Origin: Halorubellus sp034808145
GTDB lineage: Archaea; Halobacteriota; Halobacteria; Halobacteriales; Natrialbaceae
Length of the DNA stretch: 64,000 bases
Direction: 5' to 3'
Assembly (NCBI RefSeq): GCF_034808145.1
Contig: NZ_JAXHGM010000014.1
Location: 26,049-90,048 of the forward strand
Shown here: positions 35,856-44,575 of the stretch, in pieces
Layout: every line of letters starts with the position of its first letter
Numbering within the stretch: the first letter of the stretch is position 1
Position numbers and translations under genes: made by a program
Notes under the pieces: generated by a model
Told to the model about the DNA's origin: nothing
Seen by the model: the letters and a program-made list of their open reading frames with translations, nothing else
Database searches by the model: none

Positions 35856-36257
35856 ATGGACGAAGCGGACGAGGCCATCGAGGCCGTCGAGGACACGAAC
35901 CTGCGCGGGCTCGTCGAGGAACTCCACGAGAACGTCGACGCCTCGCTCCGGCTGGCGTTCCGGTACGAGGGCGAGACGTACGACGTCGTGCACGTCAGCG
36001 ACGACGTCGACGCCCAGTACACCGACGCGGAACTCGAGGAGCGCGTGAAGACGCTCCTCATGAAGGCGCTCGGCGACCCGCCCCAGGAGCAGGCGCTCTA
36101 CGATTTCGGGGAGCTGAACTCGACGGTCCGGTTCTTCGACGAGGTCGTCGTCGCCGTCTTCCCCGACGAGGAGTGGAGCGGCGTCGTCGTCGTCTTCGAC
36201 CGCGAGGAATCGCCGCTCGTCGACACCACGCTCGACTACCTCGACGTCGACGGCTGA
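35856..36257 (+). CDS. Conserved haloarchaeal protein, unknown function
   Basis: A 133-aa acidic protein (MDEADEAIEAVEDTNLRGLV). The middle reads SLRLAFRYEGETYDVVHVSD, and the C-terminus VVVAVFPDEEWSGVVVVFDR, suggesting a small alpha/beta sensor-like fold. I have seen proteins of this type in many haloarchaeal genomes, without a known role. Divergent from serB. Confidence 0.75.
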   Translation: MDEADEAIEAVEDTNLRGLVEELHENVDASLRLAFRYEGETYDVVHVSDDVDAQYTDAELEERVKTLLMKALGDPPQEQALYDFGELNSTVRFFDEVVVAVFPDEEWSGVVVVFDREESPLVDTTLDYLDVDG

Positions 36258-36336
36258 GGGAGCGACCCGCGGCGGGCGTTCTCACGCGCCTGGAATCGCC
36301 CCGCCAATCTTGTCACTCGATACCATACAATCGGGT

Positions 36337-36552
36337 ATGGAACAGAACGTCGGTCGAACGGACGGTATCGGTCGCGTCGCACTCGGAGGCGTCCTCGGCA
36401 TCATCTCGCTCGCCATCCTCGGCGACGCCATCGGTGGCGCACCGATGGTCCTCTCGCCGGTCCTCGGCGCGCTCTCCCTGATACTCCTCATCACGGGCGC
36501 GACGAACACCTGCGGGCTCTACTCGCTGCTCGGCGTCGACACCACGCAGTAG
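36337..36552 (+). CDS. YgaP-like (DUF2892-type) small membrane protein
   Basis: A 71-aa protein from ATG 36337 (MEQNVGRTDGIGRVALGGVL). Two membrane helices are visible, and it ends TNTCGLYSLLGVDTTQ, the CPLY-type C-terminal motif of the DUF2892/YgaP-membrane family. The N-terminal NVGRTDG is also family-like. Role unknown; bacterial relatives are fused to rhodaneses. Confidence 0.8.
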   Translation: MEQNVGRTDGIGRVALGGVLGIISLAILGDAIGGAPMVLSPVLGALSLILLITGATNTCGLYSLLGVDTTQ

Positions 36553-36568
36553 CGCCCGCTCGAAGGCG

Positions 36569-37222
36569 TCAGAACTCGGTCCACGCTCGCGGCCCGGCGT
36601 CGCCCGGAAGGCCGCGGACGCGGTACTCGCGAGCGCCCGTCTCCTCGACCTCGCGCACCTCGACGAGCCCGTCGAACGGCTGCTTGATGATGCCCAGCGA
36701 GTCCTGCGGGACGGGCGTATCCAGCACGAACCCGCCGAGGAACCCCGAGCTCTCCACGCGCCCCGTGAGAACGTGCAGGAACTGGTAGACGCGGCGGACG
36801 TCCGCGTACATCAACAGCGTCGAGAGCGTGTGCATCCCGACGCTCGCTCCCGCGAGGGCGTCGTCCTCGTGGAACCGCCGCATGAAGTCCGTCAGGCCGA
36901 TACCGATGCCGGTGAGGTCGCCCGCGCTCGACACCAGCCGGCGGTTCGGGGACTCCTCGCTCGCGCCGAACCCGCGCTGGCGCGTGACGCAGTCGACGAC
37001 TCCGAGCGTCGCGACCGCGGGGTGGACGTCGCGGTACTGGCGCTCGACGGTCTCGGCGGCCTTCCGCGTCGTCACGAACGCCGTCGCCCGGTCGTCGCCG
37101 CGGTCGGCCGCCAGCACCTCGTACAGCAACTCGCGCTTGCCCGTCATCGGCGGGCCGACGACGAGGACGTTCGCACCGTCCCGGACCGCGCTCGTGTCGA
37201 GGGCCGGCGCCAGATTCGTCAT
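36569..37222 (-). CDS. RecA/KaiC-like ATPase-fold haloarchaeal protein (DUF7504-like)
   Basis: A 217-aa protein with a Walker A at the N-terminus (VVGPPMTGKRELLYEVLA) and a C-terminal strand pattern KQPFDGLVEVREVEETGA typical of haloarchaeal KaiC/RadA-like single-domain paralogues. A clear Walker B Asp is not obvious, so activity is uncertain. It is convergent with the small membrane protein and lies between serB and serA without obvious link to serine metabolism. Confidence 0.75.
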   Translation of the reverse strand: MTNLAPALDTSAVRDGANVLVVGPPMTGKRELLYEVLAADRGDDRATAFVTTRKAAETVERQYRDVHPAVATLGVVDCVTRQRGFGASEESPNRRLVSSAGDLTGIGIGLTDFMRRFHEDDALAGASVGMHTLSTLLMYADVRRVYQFLHVLTGRVESSGFLGGFVLDTPVPQDSLGIIKQPFDGLVEVREVEETGAREYRVRGLPGDAGPRAWTEF

Positions 37223-37306
37223 TGCCCGCCGGTTAGAGCGCGCCCGTCAAGAAAGCGCGGGTCGGCAGGACTGCTTCTCGCGAGCGTGCGGGTCGGGGGG
37301 ACGCGG

Positions 37307-37795
37307 TCACGTCCGGTCGCGCCACGGGCCGGCGTCGGTCGTTCGCGCAATCCGCGCGACGAGCGCGCCGAGGAGCGTGCCGAGGCTCGCGCTCGCGAAC
37401 CGGACCTCGCCGGGTTCGAGGACGAACGCGGCCCAGGCGACGGCGACGACGCCGACGGCGGTCGTCGCGAGGAGGGCGAACTGACGCCCCAGGTCGTCCA
37501 GTCTCTGGAGCGGCCGAAGGACCGCAACCGCCAGGAGGCCCCCGGCGACGACGATGGCCGCGACCGCGAGCGTCGGCCACGCGACGCGGCCGGCGCCGAC
37601 GAGCTGGACCGTCGGCGACCCAGCGACGAGCGCGAGCAGCGCGACGTCGCGAACGAGCGCCCGGCGGCCCTCGCGGTCCTCGCCGCTCGCGAGCGTCTCG
37701 ACGGCGCTCAGTCCGGTCTCAGAGGGCGTTCCGGGCGGTGGTTCGTGCGTCGAACCGTCGTCGGACACGGTGTGGCAATTCTCGCCACCCTCCAT
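37307..37795 (-). CDS. Hypothetical membrane protein
   Basis: A 162-aa protein from ATG 37795 (MEGGENCHTVSDDGSTHEPP). After ~45 polar residues there are four hydrophobic segments, including LVRDVALLALVAGSPTVQLV, WPTLAVAAIVVAGGLLAVAV and FALLATTAVGVVAVAWAAFV. The reading frame continues upstream through the antisense of serA, but that part is a shadow. Divergent from serA, with a ~40-bp shared promoter region. Confidence 0.7.
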   Translation of the reverse strand: MEGGENCHTVSDDGSTHEPPPGTPSETGLSAVETLASGEDREGRRALVRDVALLALVAGSPTVQLVGAGRVAWPTLAVAAIVVAGGLLAVAVLRPLQRLDDLGRQFALLATTAVGVVAVAWAAFVLEPGEVRFASASLGTLLGALVARIARTTDAGPWRDRT

Positions 37796-37837
37796 GGTAA
37801 AGGAAGCGTTATGGGCCATGGGGTGATGGACTCGGCC

Positions 37838-39427
37838 ATGAAGGTCCTGGTGACGGACCCCATCGCCGACGCGGGTATCGAACGCCTCAGAGAGGCGGGC
37901 CACGAAGTCGAGACCGCCTACGACGTCGAGGGAGACGCGCTCCTGTCCGCGGTCTCCGACGCGAACGGACTCATCGTCCGCTCGGGAACCGAGGTGACCG
38001 AGACGGTGTTCGAGGCCGCGCCGGAACTCGTCATCGTCGGCCGCGCCGGCATCGGCGTGGACAACATCGACATCGACGCGGCGACCGAGCACGGCGTCGT
38101 CGTCGCGAACGCCCCCGAAGGGAACGTCCGTGCCGCGAGCGAGCACACGGTCGCGATGGCGTTCGCCGCCGCACGCTCCATCCCGCAAGCGCACACGCGA
38201 CTCCGGGACGGCGAGTGGGCGAAGGGCGACTTCCTCGGCACCGAGGTGAACGGGAAGACCCTCGGCGTCGTCGGCCTCGGGCGCGTCGGCCAGGAGGTCG
38301 CGAAGAAGTGCCACGCGCTCGGCATGGACCTCGTCGCGTTCGACCCCTACATCAGCGAGGAGCGCGCCGAGCAACTCGGCGCGGAACTCGTCGACCTCGA
38401 CGACTGCCTCGACCGCGCGGACTTCCTCACCGTCCACGTCCCGCTGACCGACGAGACCGAGGACATGATCAGCGACGAGGAACTCGCCCAGCTCGAGGGC
38501 GGGTACGTGGTGAACTGCGCTCGCGGCGGCGTCGTCGACGAGCGCGCGCTCGCCGAGGCGGTCGAGGACGGCGTGCTCGCCGGCGCCGCGGTGGACGTGT
38601 TCGCCGAGGAACCCGTCTCGCCGGACAACCCGCTGCTCGACGTCGAGGACGTCGTCGTGACGCCGCATCTCGGCGCGAGCACGGAGGCCGCCCAGGAGAA
38701 CGTCGCGGTCTCGACCGCCGACCAGGTCGTCGCGGCGTTCGCGGGCGAACCCGTGATGAACGCGCTGAACGCGCCGTCGATGGACGCGGCCGCGTTCCCG
38801 CGCGTCGAACCGTACATCGACCTCGGCGAGACCTCGGGGAAGGTCGCCGCGCAGCTGTTCGGGAAGCGCATCGAGTCCGTCGAGGTGAGCTACGAGGGCG
38901 ACATCGCCGAGGAGGACGTCGACATCGTGACGGCGAGCGTCCTGAAGGGCGTGTTCGAGCCGCTCGAATGGCAGGTCAACGCCGTGAACGCGCCGCGCAT
39001 CGCGGAGGAACGCGGCGTCGAGGTGACGGAATCGAAGAGCCGCAGTAGCGAGGACTTCCAGAGTCTCGTCACCGTCACGGTCGGCGACGGCGACGACGAA
39101 CTCGCCGTGTGCGGGACGCTCTTCCACGGCGACGACCCGCGCATCGTCCGCATCGACGGGTTCCGCGTCGACGCCATCCCCCACGGGAAGATGGTCGTCG
39201 CACGGAACGCCGACGAACCCGGCGTCATCGGCCTCATCGGCTCCGTGATGGGCCAGTACGACGTGAACATCGCGGGGATGTTCAACGCTCGCCAGACCAT
39301 CGGCGGGGAAGCACTGACCGTGTACAACGTCGACGGCGAGATCTCCGACGAGGCGCGCGAGGAACTCGTCGCCGACGACCGCATCACGGACGTCACCGTC
39401 ATCCGACTCAACGGCGCCGACGACTGA
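37838..39427 (+). CDS. serA: D-3-phosphoglycerate dehydrogenase
   Basis: A 529-aa NAD-dependent dehydrogenase, first step of serine synthesis. The start MKVLVTDPIADAGIERLREA at ATG 37838 is typical. NAD-binding loop VVGLGRVGQEVAKK, catalytic Arg in VVNCARGGVVDERAL, Glu in VFAEEPVSPDNPLLD and His in VVVTPHLGASTEAA are present. The C-terminal half has the allosteric-substrate-binding domain and an ACT domain (ARNADEPGVIGLIGSVMGQY), so serine feedback inhibition is expected as in other long-type SerA. Length is that of the long form. Confidence 0.95.
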   Translation: MKVLVTDPIADAGIERLREAGHEVETAYDVEGDALLSAVSDANGLIVRSGTEVTETVFEAAPELVIVGRAGIGVDNIDIDAATEHGVVVANAPEGNVRAASEHTVAMAFAAARSIPQAHTRLRDGEWAKGDFLGTEVNGKTLGVVGLGRVGQEVAKKCHALGMDLVAFDPYISEERAEQLGAELVDLDDCLDRADFLTVHVPLTDETEDMISDEELAQLEGGYVVNCARGGVVDERALAEAVEDGVLAGAAVDVFAEEPVSPDNPLLDVEDVVVTPHLGASTEAAQENVAVSTADQVVAAFAGEPVMNALNAPSMDAAAFPRVEPYIDLGETSGKVAAQLFGKRIESVEVSYEGDIAEEDVDIVTASVLKGVFEPLEWQVNAVNAPRIAEERGVEVTESKSRSSEDFQSLVTVTVGDGDDELAVCGTLFHGDDPRIVRIDGFRVDAIPHGKMVVARNADEPGVIGLIGSVMGQYDVNIAGMFNARQTIGGEALTVYNVDGEISDEAREELVADDRITDVTVIRLNGADD

Positions 39428-39433
39428 GCGCCG

Positions 39434-39796
39434 TCAGAGGAACCGGCGGACGCGCCGGACGAACGCCTGAAGCGCGGACGACTCCTCGCGTAACTCTCGT
39501 ATCTCCGCGTCCCGCTCGGCGAGCATCGTCTCGTAGCGACCCCGAACCGCGTCTAGGCGACGTTCGGCGGCGTCGCGGTCCGAACGCAACTGGTCGACGC
39601 GCGCGGCGAGCACGGGCGCCGGCGGCAGGTCCGCCGGGTCCCGACCGCCTCGCCGCTCGCGGTCGCGGTCCTGGGTGGCGGTGGCCGCGTCGCACTCGGC
39701 GCTCGCGGTTCGAGAGCTCGCACTCGGCGCACCGTCACCCCGCTCCTCCTCCGGTGGCACCGTCCACTCGACGGTGAACGCAGGGTCGGTTGACAT
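39434..39796 (-). CDS. Coiled-coil protein, unknown function
   Basis: A 120-aa protein from ATG 39796 (MSTDPAFTVEWTVPPEEERG). The first ~55 residues are disordered and polar; residues ~60-120 form a predicted coiled coil (LAARVDQLRSDRDAAERRLD, then EIRELREESSALQAFVRRVR). It ends 7 bp from the serA stop on the opposite strand. No family assigned with confidence. Confidence 0.65.
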   Translation of the reverse strand: MSTDPAFTVEWTVPPEEERGDGAPSASSRTASAECDAATATQDRDRERRGGRDPADLPPAPVLAARVDQLRSDRDAAERRLDAVRGRYETMLAERDAEIRELREESSALQAFVRRVRRFL

Positions 39797-39908
39797 ACAT
39801 TAACACACCTCTCGCACAACCACGTCAAACCCCGTCAGACCAACGGAACACGAGCGTCAGACACCCGCCAGCGAATCGTCCCACGACGCAACCCGCCCCA
39901 CGCTCGAA

Positions 39909-39930
39909 ACGGCCGCCTGGGGGCGGCCGT
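39909..39930 (-). terminator. Hairpin downstream of thrC
   Basis: Perfect 9-bp arms ACGGCCGCC (39909-39917) and GGCGGCCGT (39922-39930) around a TGGG loop. It lies 9 bp past the thrC stop on the minus strand and is followed by a short T stretch in that direction, so a terminator or RNA-end stabiliser is likely. The same arms occur at 43721-43742. Confidence 0.6.
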
Positions 39931-39938
39931 ATGCTTGG

Positions 39939-41204
39939 TCAGTCCGCGTCCGCGAGATGTTCTCGAACGCCTTCGGTCGTCCCCGGGACCGGCTCGGGGT
40001 CCGCACCGGCGGCCGCGGCCGCGTCCGGGTCCTTCAGGAGGTGCCCCGTGGTCAGCAAGGCGACGCGCTCGTCCGCGTCGATGACGCCCTGCTCGCGGAG
40101 CTTGCGCGCCCCCGCGAGCGACGCCGCGCTCGCCGGTTCGACGCCGACGCCCTCGCCGGCGAGGTCCCGTTGCGCTCGCGTGATCTCGTCGTCCGACACG
40201 GCGACCGCCGTCCCGCCCGTCTCGCGGATGCCCGGGAGCGCCTTCGGCGCGTTCACCGGATTCCCGATGCGGATGGCGGTCGCGCGCGTCTCCACCTCGT
40301 CCCACCGCCGCACCTCGTCGTTGCCCTCCTGGACGGCCTCCACCATCGGCGCCGCGCCCTCGGCCTGCACGCCCGAGAGCGTCGGCACCTCCGACTTCGC
40401 CATCGCACCCGACTGCACGAGCTCGCGGAAGCACTTGTACAACGCCGCCGTGTTCCCCGCGTTCCCCACCGGCAGCACGATGCGGTCCGGGAACGCACCG
40501 TAATCGTCCCGGAACCCCTCCAGTATCTCCAGGCCGATCGTCTTCTGGCCCTCCAGACGGAAGGGATTCAGCGAGTTCAGGAGGTACGCGTCACCGCTCT
40601 CCGCGAGGTCCTGCACGATGTCCAGGCACGTGTCGAAGTTCCCGTCCACCTCGAGGATGCGAGCGCCGTGCAGGCTCGCCTGCGCGACCTTCCCCGCCGC
40701 GACCTTCCCCGCCGGCAGCAGCACGAGCGTCTCCATGTTCGCGCGAGCGCCGTACGCCGACAGCGCCGCCGAAGTGTTCCCCGTCGACGCGCACGCGAGC
40801 CGGGAGACGCCGAGCTCCTGGGCGACGCGAACGCCGACCGTCATCCCGCGGTCCTTGAACGCTCCCGTCGGGTTCATCCCCTCGTGCTTCACGCGCAACG
40901 CGTCGACGCCGAGCTCGTCCTCCAGGTCCGGAACGCGATGCAGCGGCGTGTCGCCCTCCGGGAGCGTCACCCCGACCTCGAACGGCAGCGCGTCCGCGTA
41001 CCGCCAGACGCCACGCCCCTCGAAGTCCTCGAACGTCGGCAGATCGGCATACCTGGCTTCGAGCAGACCGTCGCAGTCGCACGTGTACCGGACCTCGTCG
41101 AACGGCGCGTACGCGTCACCGCACTCGATGCACGCGAGCCACACGCCGTCGTCCGCAACGTCCGGGGCGTCCGGCGCCGACGCGTCCAGTGAAAGCGAAT
41201 CCAT
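39939..41204 (-). CDS. thrC: Threonine synthase
   Basis: A 421-aa PLP enzyme that converts O-phosphohomoserine to threonine. The N-terminal zinc-ribbon-like part has CIECGDAYAPFDEVRYTCDC. LPEGDTPLHRVPDLEDELG precedes the PLP-Lys motif NPTGAFKDRGMTVGV; the PLP Ser/Asn loop is CASTGNTSAALSAYG and the phosphate loop reads LPVGNAGNTAALYKC. ATG 41204. Length is typical. A hairpin just beyond the stop (39909-39930) probably ends the transcript. Confidence 0.94.
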   Translation of the reverse strand: MDSLSLDASAPDAPDVADDGVWLACIECGDAYAPFDEVRYTCDCDGLLEARYADLPTFEDFEGRGVWRYADALPFEVGVTLPEGDTPLHRVPDLEDELGVDALRVKHEGMNPTGAFKDRGMTVGVRVAQELGVSRLACASTGNTSAALSAYGARANMETLVLLPAGKVAAGKVAQASLHGARILEVDGNFDTCLDIVQDLAESGDAYLLNSLNPFRLEGQKTIGLEILEGFRDDYGAFPDRIVLPVGNAGNTAALYKCFRELVQSGAMAKSEVPTLSGVQAEGAAPMVEAVQEGNDEVRRWDEVETRATAIRIGNPVNAPKALPGIRETGGTAVAVSDDEITRAQRDLAGEGVGVEPASAASLAGARKLREQGVIDADERVALLTTGHLLKDPDAAAAAGADPEPVPGTTEGVREHLADAD

Positions 41205-41340
41205 TGTGGAGGCGAAAGCCCCGCGCGTCCAAAAGTCCGCGGGGTACACCCAGACGTTGCCGGCCCGACTCTCGCATAGCGATTGCGCGTCGCGAGCCGT
41301 CTGCAGAAGACATTTGCCGTCCTCGTCCGGACGTGCGACC

Positions 41341-42603
41341 GTGACCTCGCCCTCCACGTCGACCGCGGACAGCGACGGCGACGGCAGCGGGCGCTCCCGA
41401 CGCGCGGTCCTCGCGACCGCTGGCACCGCCGTCGCCGGCGCGCTCGCCGGTTGCAGCGCTCTCGGTGACGGCCCCACGCCGTCGTCGTTCGCGGACGGCG
41501 ACTGGCACTCGTTCGGGAACGCGCCCGGGAACCAGAACCACGTCGTCGGCGGTGCCCCGGAGCCGACGGACCACGACGTTCTCGCGAGCGCGGACTTCCC
41601 GCACGCGCCGCCGGTCGTCCACGACGACGTGGTGTACTACGCCGGCGAACGCACCGTCCTCGCGGTCACCGTCGACGGCACCGACGTGTGGACCGCGCCG
41701 GTCGCCGCGGGCACCGACGAAAGCCGCGCGGTCTCGGGCGCACCCGCTGTCGGCCCCGACCAGGGCCTGCTCTACGTTCCGACCAGGGTCGTCCCGCGGA
41801 GCGACGGCCCGGACCCGGCGCCCGCGTACGTGACCGCGTTCGCGCCCGACACCGGCGAGCCCGCGTGGACGACCCGCGTCGGTGACGGCCGAGCGTACGG
41901 CGTCACCGTCCACGGTCGCGACGTCTACGTCCGGAGTGCGACCGCGTGCGTCCGGCTCGGCGCCGACGGGAGCGAGCGCTGGCGGACGCCCATGAAACCG
42001 CTCGAATACGACGAGTACAACCTCTCCGATACGTTCGCCACGCAGGTCGCCCCGGCTGTCGGGAACGCGGGCGTGTACGTCCCCGACTGGAACGCGCTCG
42101 TCAAGCTCGACCCGGGGACGGGCGACGAACGCTGGCGCGTCGACGCCGAGACGCCCTACGCCGCCCCGGTTCTCGACGGCGGTGGCGTCGTCCAGACCGG
42201 CTGGCAGGGCGTCGTCGCGACCGACCGATACGGCAACGTCCGCTGGCGGCGCGACATCCAGTCGCTCGCCGCCGCCGCCGTCGACGACACCGACGTCTAC
42301 GTCTTCGGCACCGACCTCCACGCGCTCGACGGCACGACCGGCGAGACGAACTGGCAGACGCGCCTCGGACGCGGCGGCGGCGCGACCGCCGCCCCGGTCG
42401 TCACCGACGACTCGGTCATCGTCGACAGCGACAACCCCATCGCGTACCGTCGCGACGCCGGCGGCCTCCTCGGCCCCGACCGCGAACGCTGGTCGTACAC
42501 CGAACCACACATCTCCACGTACGCCACACCCGTCGTCGCGTCCGGCAGACTGTTCGCCGTCGGTCCCGCCGGCCTCTACGCGTTCGAACCAGCCGACGCG
42601 TAA
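41341..42603 (+). CDS. Tat lipoprotein with PQQ-type beta-propeller repeats
   Basis: A 420-aa exported protein from GTG 41341. The N-terminus holds a twin-Arg signal and lipobox (SRRAVLATAGTAVAGALAGC). The rest is made of blade repeats of the PQQ-binding-like type, seen in VVYYAGERTVLAVTVDGTDV, GVYVPDWNALVKLDPGTGDE and VYVFGTDLHALDGTTGETNW. It is a probable extracytoplasmic beta-propeller; ligand or enzyme activity is unknown. The long open frame upstream of the signal is antisense to thrC and is not coding. Confidence 0.85.
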   Translation: MTSPSTSTADSDGDGSGRSRRAVLATAGTAVAGALAGCSALGDGPTPSSFADGDWHSFGNAPGNQNHVVGGAPEPTDHDVLASADFPHAPPVVHDDVVYYAGERTVLAVTVDGTDVWTAPVAAGTDESRAVSGAPAVGPDQGLLYVPTRVVPRSDGPDPAPAYVTAFAPDTGEPAWTTRVGDGRAYGVTVHGRDVYVRSATACVRLGADGSERWRTPMKPLEYDEYNLSDTFATQVAPAVGNAGVYVPDWNALVKLDPGTGDERWRVDAETPYAAPVLDGGGVVQTGWQGVVATDRYGNVRWRRDIQSLAAAAVDDTDVYVFGTDLHALDGTTGETNWQTRLGRGGGATAAPVVTDDSVIVDSDNPIAYRRDAGGLLGPDRERWSYTEPHISTYATPVVASGRLFAVGPAGLYAFEPADA

Positions 42604-42701
42604 CCCAGCGAACCGACCGCCGGCGGTTCGGACTCGCCGGGCCTGCAACGCGCCTTTGAGCTAGCACAAGACACGTCCCCCATCCGCCCGATTCGGCGCG
42701 T

Positions 42702-43580
42702 ATGCAGACTCGACGACGGTATCTCGCTGCGATGGGACTCGGGCTGACGGGGCTCGCCGGCTGTCTCTCCGAGGACGAACCACTCGGCGGAGCGGGCACG
42801 GACCACCCGTCGACGACCGACGGCGGCACGACCGAGGATTCCACGGCCGACGACGCGGCGGTAACGGTCAGGAATCCCGTCGTCAGGAAGCGGGTGACTC
42901 ACTACAGTTGGCCGGGGTCGACGGGGATTCTCGCCCCCGACGACGAGCAGTTCGTCGTGGCGTCCGTCACGGGACCGAAGGACGCGGTCCCGCCAGCGTT
43001 CGCCCTCGAAGCGGCCGGCGAGACGTTCTCGCCGGGCGTGGACGTCGCGGGTCGACGCGGCGCCACGTTCGCCGGACGAACGGACGGCTCCGTCCTCGAG
43101 AACGAGCACGCGTCGGGCTACCTCGCGTTCCGGGTGCCGTCACCGCTCGACGCCGCGGACGCCCGAATCGTCCGCGACGACGGCGCCGCGGCGACGCCGC
43201 TCCCCGACGACGAACTGGCGACACTGCGCCGGCCCGCCGCCGCGTTCGAACTCGACGCCCTGGACCTCCCCGACGCCGTCGAACAGCCCGAGCAGGTCGA
43301 CGTGTCGCTGTCGGTGACGAACGTCGCCGACGCCGACGGCCGGTTCCTCGCCGGCCTCAACTGGCCGACCGCAGGCATCGCCGACGACGACGAGACCACC
43401 GTCCTCGAACGGACCGTCGCCGCCGGCGAGACGACGTCGTTCTCGCTCCCACTGGGAACCGGCCACGCGGCCACCGAGACGACCGACCACCCACTCACCG
43501 TCCAGGGAAGCGTCTCGGCCGAACGCACCGTCGAGGTGATCGTCGACGAGCGGACGACCGCCAACGCACTCGAACCCTGA
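42702..43580 (+). CDS. Tat lipoprotein, unknown function
   Basis: A 292-aa protein from ATG 42702 with an archaeal Tat lipoprotein signal (MQTRRRYLAAMGLGLTGLAG then Cys). A Thr/Gly/Asp linker follows; the rest is beta-rich with two Ig-like parts, e.g. VDVSLSVTNVADADGRFLAG and ETTSFSLPLGTGHAATETTD. Several haloarchaeal lipoproteins have this form; no ligand is known. It lies ~100 bp downstream of the propeller lipoprotein on the same strand. Confidence 0.8.
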   Translation: MQTRRRYLAAMGLGLTGLAGCLSEDEPLGGAGTDHPSTTDGGTTEDSTADDAAVTVRNPVVRKRVTHYSWPGSTGILAPDDEQFVVASVTGPKDAVPPAFALEAAGETFSPGVDVAGRRGATFAGRTDGSVLENEHASGYLAFRVPSPLDAADARIVRDDGAAATPLPDDELATLRRPAAAFELDALDLPDAVEQPEQVDVSLSVTNVADADGRFLAGLNWPTAGIADDDETTVLERTVAAGETTSFSLPLGTGHAATETTDHPLTVQGSVSAERTVEVIVDERTTANALEP

Positions 43581-43620
43581 CCCGCCAGCACGGCACCACG
43601 GCCGTCGCCGGACTCGAAGG

Positions 43621-43742
43621 CACGGCGAAACGGCCGCCTAGATGAGAGAACGAAGCGAAACGGCCGGTTGGGGGGCGAAAACACGGAGAAACAGACGCCT
43701 GGGGGCGAAAGCACGGAGAAACGGCCGCCTAGAGGCGGCCGT
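43621..43742. repeat. Four imperfect ~30-bp tandem units ending in a hairpin
   Basis: The word GAAACGGCCG or its variant recurs at 43627, 43657, 43688 (GAAACAGACG) and 43718, that is every 30-31 bp. Intervening sequence is also similar (GGGGGCGAAARCACGGA before two of them). The last unit closes into a perfect 9-bp hairpin (43721-43742), identical in its arms to that after thrC. The array lies in the gap between two convergent genes. No spacers are present, so it is not CRISPR. Confidence 0.75.
43721..43742 (-). terminator. Hairpin downstream of the TrmB-like gene
   Basis: ACGGCCGCC (43721-43729), TAGA loop, GGCGGCCGT (43734-43742). It sits 13 bp beyond the stop of the regulator gene on the minus strand and is followed in that direction by T-rich words from the tandem array (GTTTCTCCG), suitable for archaeal termination. 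Confidence 0.6.
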
Positions 43743-43754
43743 ACGCTGGTGGAG

Positions 43755-44129
43755 TCAGTTGCCTTCGAACTCGTCGATGACGCCGTGGACGGTCTCGGTC
43801 CACTCGTCGAGCGCGTCGTGCAGCAGTGCCTTCGCTTCGGGGAGGTCGGTCGCGGTGTACTGGTAGACGTAGCCGCCGGCGTCGAGCAGTCGCCGGTTCC
43901 GGTCTGCGAGCCCGTTCTCCAGCAGTGTCGACAGCGACCGGTTGACGTTCGAGCGGTCCCGGTCCATCTCGCCGGCGAGCTCCTCGACGGTGCTCCCGGG
44001 GTTGTCGAGGAGCGCGACGTACGTCCGGACCTCGTGGTCCTGGACGCCGAACACGCAACTCAGGACGTTCTCGAAGGACGGGTCCGGTTGCTCGAGGAGG
44101 TCGCCGAGGTCCGGTGACTGGTCGGGCAT
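43755..44129 (-). CDS. TrmB-like helix-turn-helix regulator
   Basis: A 124-aa DNA-binding protein from ATG 44129 (MPDQSPDLGDLLEQPDPSFE). The winged-helix core is visible: VQDHEVRTYVALLDNPGSTV, ELAGEMDRDRSNVNRSLSTL and LLENGLADRNRRLLDAGGYV with a wing; the C-terminal helix (EAKALLHDALDEWTETVHGV) is the dimer helix of short TrmB/MarR-type proteins. No sugar-binding domain is present. Target genes are unknown; it is not coupled to neighbours. Confidence 0.85.
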   Translation of the reverse strand: MPDQSPDLGDLLEQPDPSFENVLSCVFGVQDHEVRTYVALLDNPGSTVEELAGEMDRDRSNVNRSLSTLLENGLADRNRRLLDAGGYVYQYTATDLPEAKALLHDALDEWTETVHGVIDEFEGN

Positions 44130-44246
44130 ACCCCGTACTCCGTCGCCGTCGGCCAAAAACGTACCTCCGGCGTGTGCCGACCTCGAGCGACGGCGCACGA
44201 CCGTCCTCGGGCGGTCGACGGGACCGACTCCGCCTCGATTGCGCCA

Positions 44247-44501
44247 TCAGCCCTCGCGTTCGTTGCCGACGTCCCGCGCGTACCCCTGGTTCGTGATGCA
44301 TTCGCGCATCTCGTCCTCGGTCCCGTGCTTGTGGAGCGTCGTCGGGGTGTCGCAGTAGAACGTCGACCCGTCGCGGCGGAGCGTCACCTCGTGCTCGCTC
44401 CCGAGGAGTTCCGTCACGATGACGACGCGTCGGCCGTCGACGAGCGCGCCGAGGATCTCGTCCATGGCGAGCTCGCCAGCGCGAGCGCGGAGGGGTTCCA
44501 T
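44247..44501 (-). CDS. Small conserved protein, unknown function
   Basis: An 84-aa protein from ATG 44501 (MEPLRARAGELAMDEILGAL). It reads like a small alpha/beta domain: VDGRRVVIVTELLGSEHEVT, STFYCDTPTTLHKHGTEDEM, CITNQGYARDVGNEREG. Two Cys and two His could bind metal, but spacing is unusual. Composition and codon use agree with its neighbours. The frame continues upstream antisense to other coding and is cut at this ATG. Confidence 0.65.
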   Translation of the reverse strand: MEPLRARAGELAMDEILGALVDGRRVVIVTELLGSEHEVTLRRDGSTFYCDTPTTLHKHGTEDEMRECITNQGYARDVGNEREG

Positions 44502-44575
44502 GCTCGGACCGTGCGCGTCCGTACCGTATCGTCGTTTCGGCTCCCCCGGCCGCGAGCGCGTCGGCCGGCCGCTCG

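Noticed and set aside
36569..39427. A single serine operon including the RecA-like and membrane protein genes
   Set aside because: These genes run opposite to serA and have no serine-pathway features.
43621..43742. CRISPR-like periodicity of about 30 bp
   Set aside because: Units abut one another without unique spacers and no cas genes are near.
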